Assembly (NCBI GenBank): GCA_947498455.1 | Contig: CANMKK010000001.1 | Coordinates: 372,001-436,000 of the forward strand | Length of the DNA stretch: 64,000 nt | Reading direction: 5' to 3' | Source: an uncultured Aquimarina sp. | GTDB lineage: Bacteria > Bacteroidota > Bacteroidia > Flavobacteriales > Flavobacteriaceae | In this document: one piece after another, positions 63,964 to 64,000 of the stretch | How positions within the stretch are numbered: position 1 is the stretch's first letter | How the letters are laid out: each line of letters begins with the position of its first letter | Program-made: the position numbers and the translations under genes | Notes under the pieces: model-generated | The model's database searches: none | What the model was told of the DNA's origin: nothing | What the model saw: the letters and a program-made list of their open reading frames with translations, nothing else

Positions 63964-64000
63964 TTCTTACTGTTTTAATAGTATCAAATGTATTGGATGA

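Overview
The window looks like chromosomal DNA of a marine-type Flavobacteriaceae (Bacteroidetes). The reasons are very low GC, C-terminal type IX secretion (T9SS) sorting domains, many SPII lipoproteins, TAnnTTTG-type -7 promoters, DUF4202 and DUF885 proteins, and a structured intergenic element of the flavobacterial type. An Aquimarina-like genus is my guess only. I see no rRNA, tRNA, CRISPR, prophage or insertion sequence.

Layout. 1-1.8 kb: the end of a molybdenum-cofactor locus (MoaC-MoaB fusion, moaA). 1.9-9.5 kb: hybrid histidine kinase, carboxypeptidase-regulatory-like protein, an actinoporin-like lipoprotein, an S41 peptidase and an unknown gene pair. 10-20.6 kb: a CARDB T9SS protein, DUF4202, the glycolytic unit pfkA-gapA-GlcNAc-kinase-like (minus strand), and a 1320-residue secreted metalloprotease with four FN3 repeats. 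21.2-26.6 kb: a C39-peptidase ABC exporter with its HlyD partner, then a LamG lipoprotein. 27-34.4 kb (minus): DUF885, CocE/NonD hydrolase, DsbD, TilS. 34.8-41 kb: sigma-like protein, two metalloprotease-like lipoproteins, pabB, FMN reductase. 41-44.5 kb: DEAD-box helicase, HxlR regulator and flavoprotein. 45.2-51.5 kb: an oleA-P450-oleC-oleD-cupin cluster. 51.7-57.8 kb: katG, small proteins, B1 metallo-beta-lactamase, ABC exporter. 58-64 kb (minus): two modules, each a VKOR-DsbA fusion protein followed by short Cys-rich GG-leader peptides.

Three things stand out. (1) The 58-64 kb modules look like an undescribed disulfide-peptide system. Five precursors share a leader ending in GG; three have 4-Cys cores and two have 6-Cys cores. 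Each class sits behind its own membrane protein made of a Cys-less C39-like domain, a VKOR domain and a DsbA-like CNPC domain. (2) The 45-51 kb cluster has the OleA, OleC and OleD enzymes of head-to-head fatty-acid condensation but no OleB, so a beta-lactone rather than an olefin is the expected core product. It also has a P450 and a cupin whose iron-binding HxD motif reads HCA. (3) Four promoters share an 87-bp architecture: three TTYATACA-type direct repeats at 21-bp period, and a TAnnTTTG/A box 37 bp after the start of the last repeat. They lie upstream of the actinoporin-like lipoprotein, the two protease-like lipoproteins and the Ole cluster, which suggests one regulon, plausibly read by a LytTR-type regulator.
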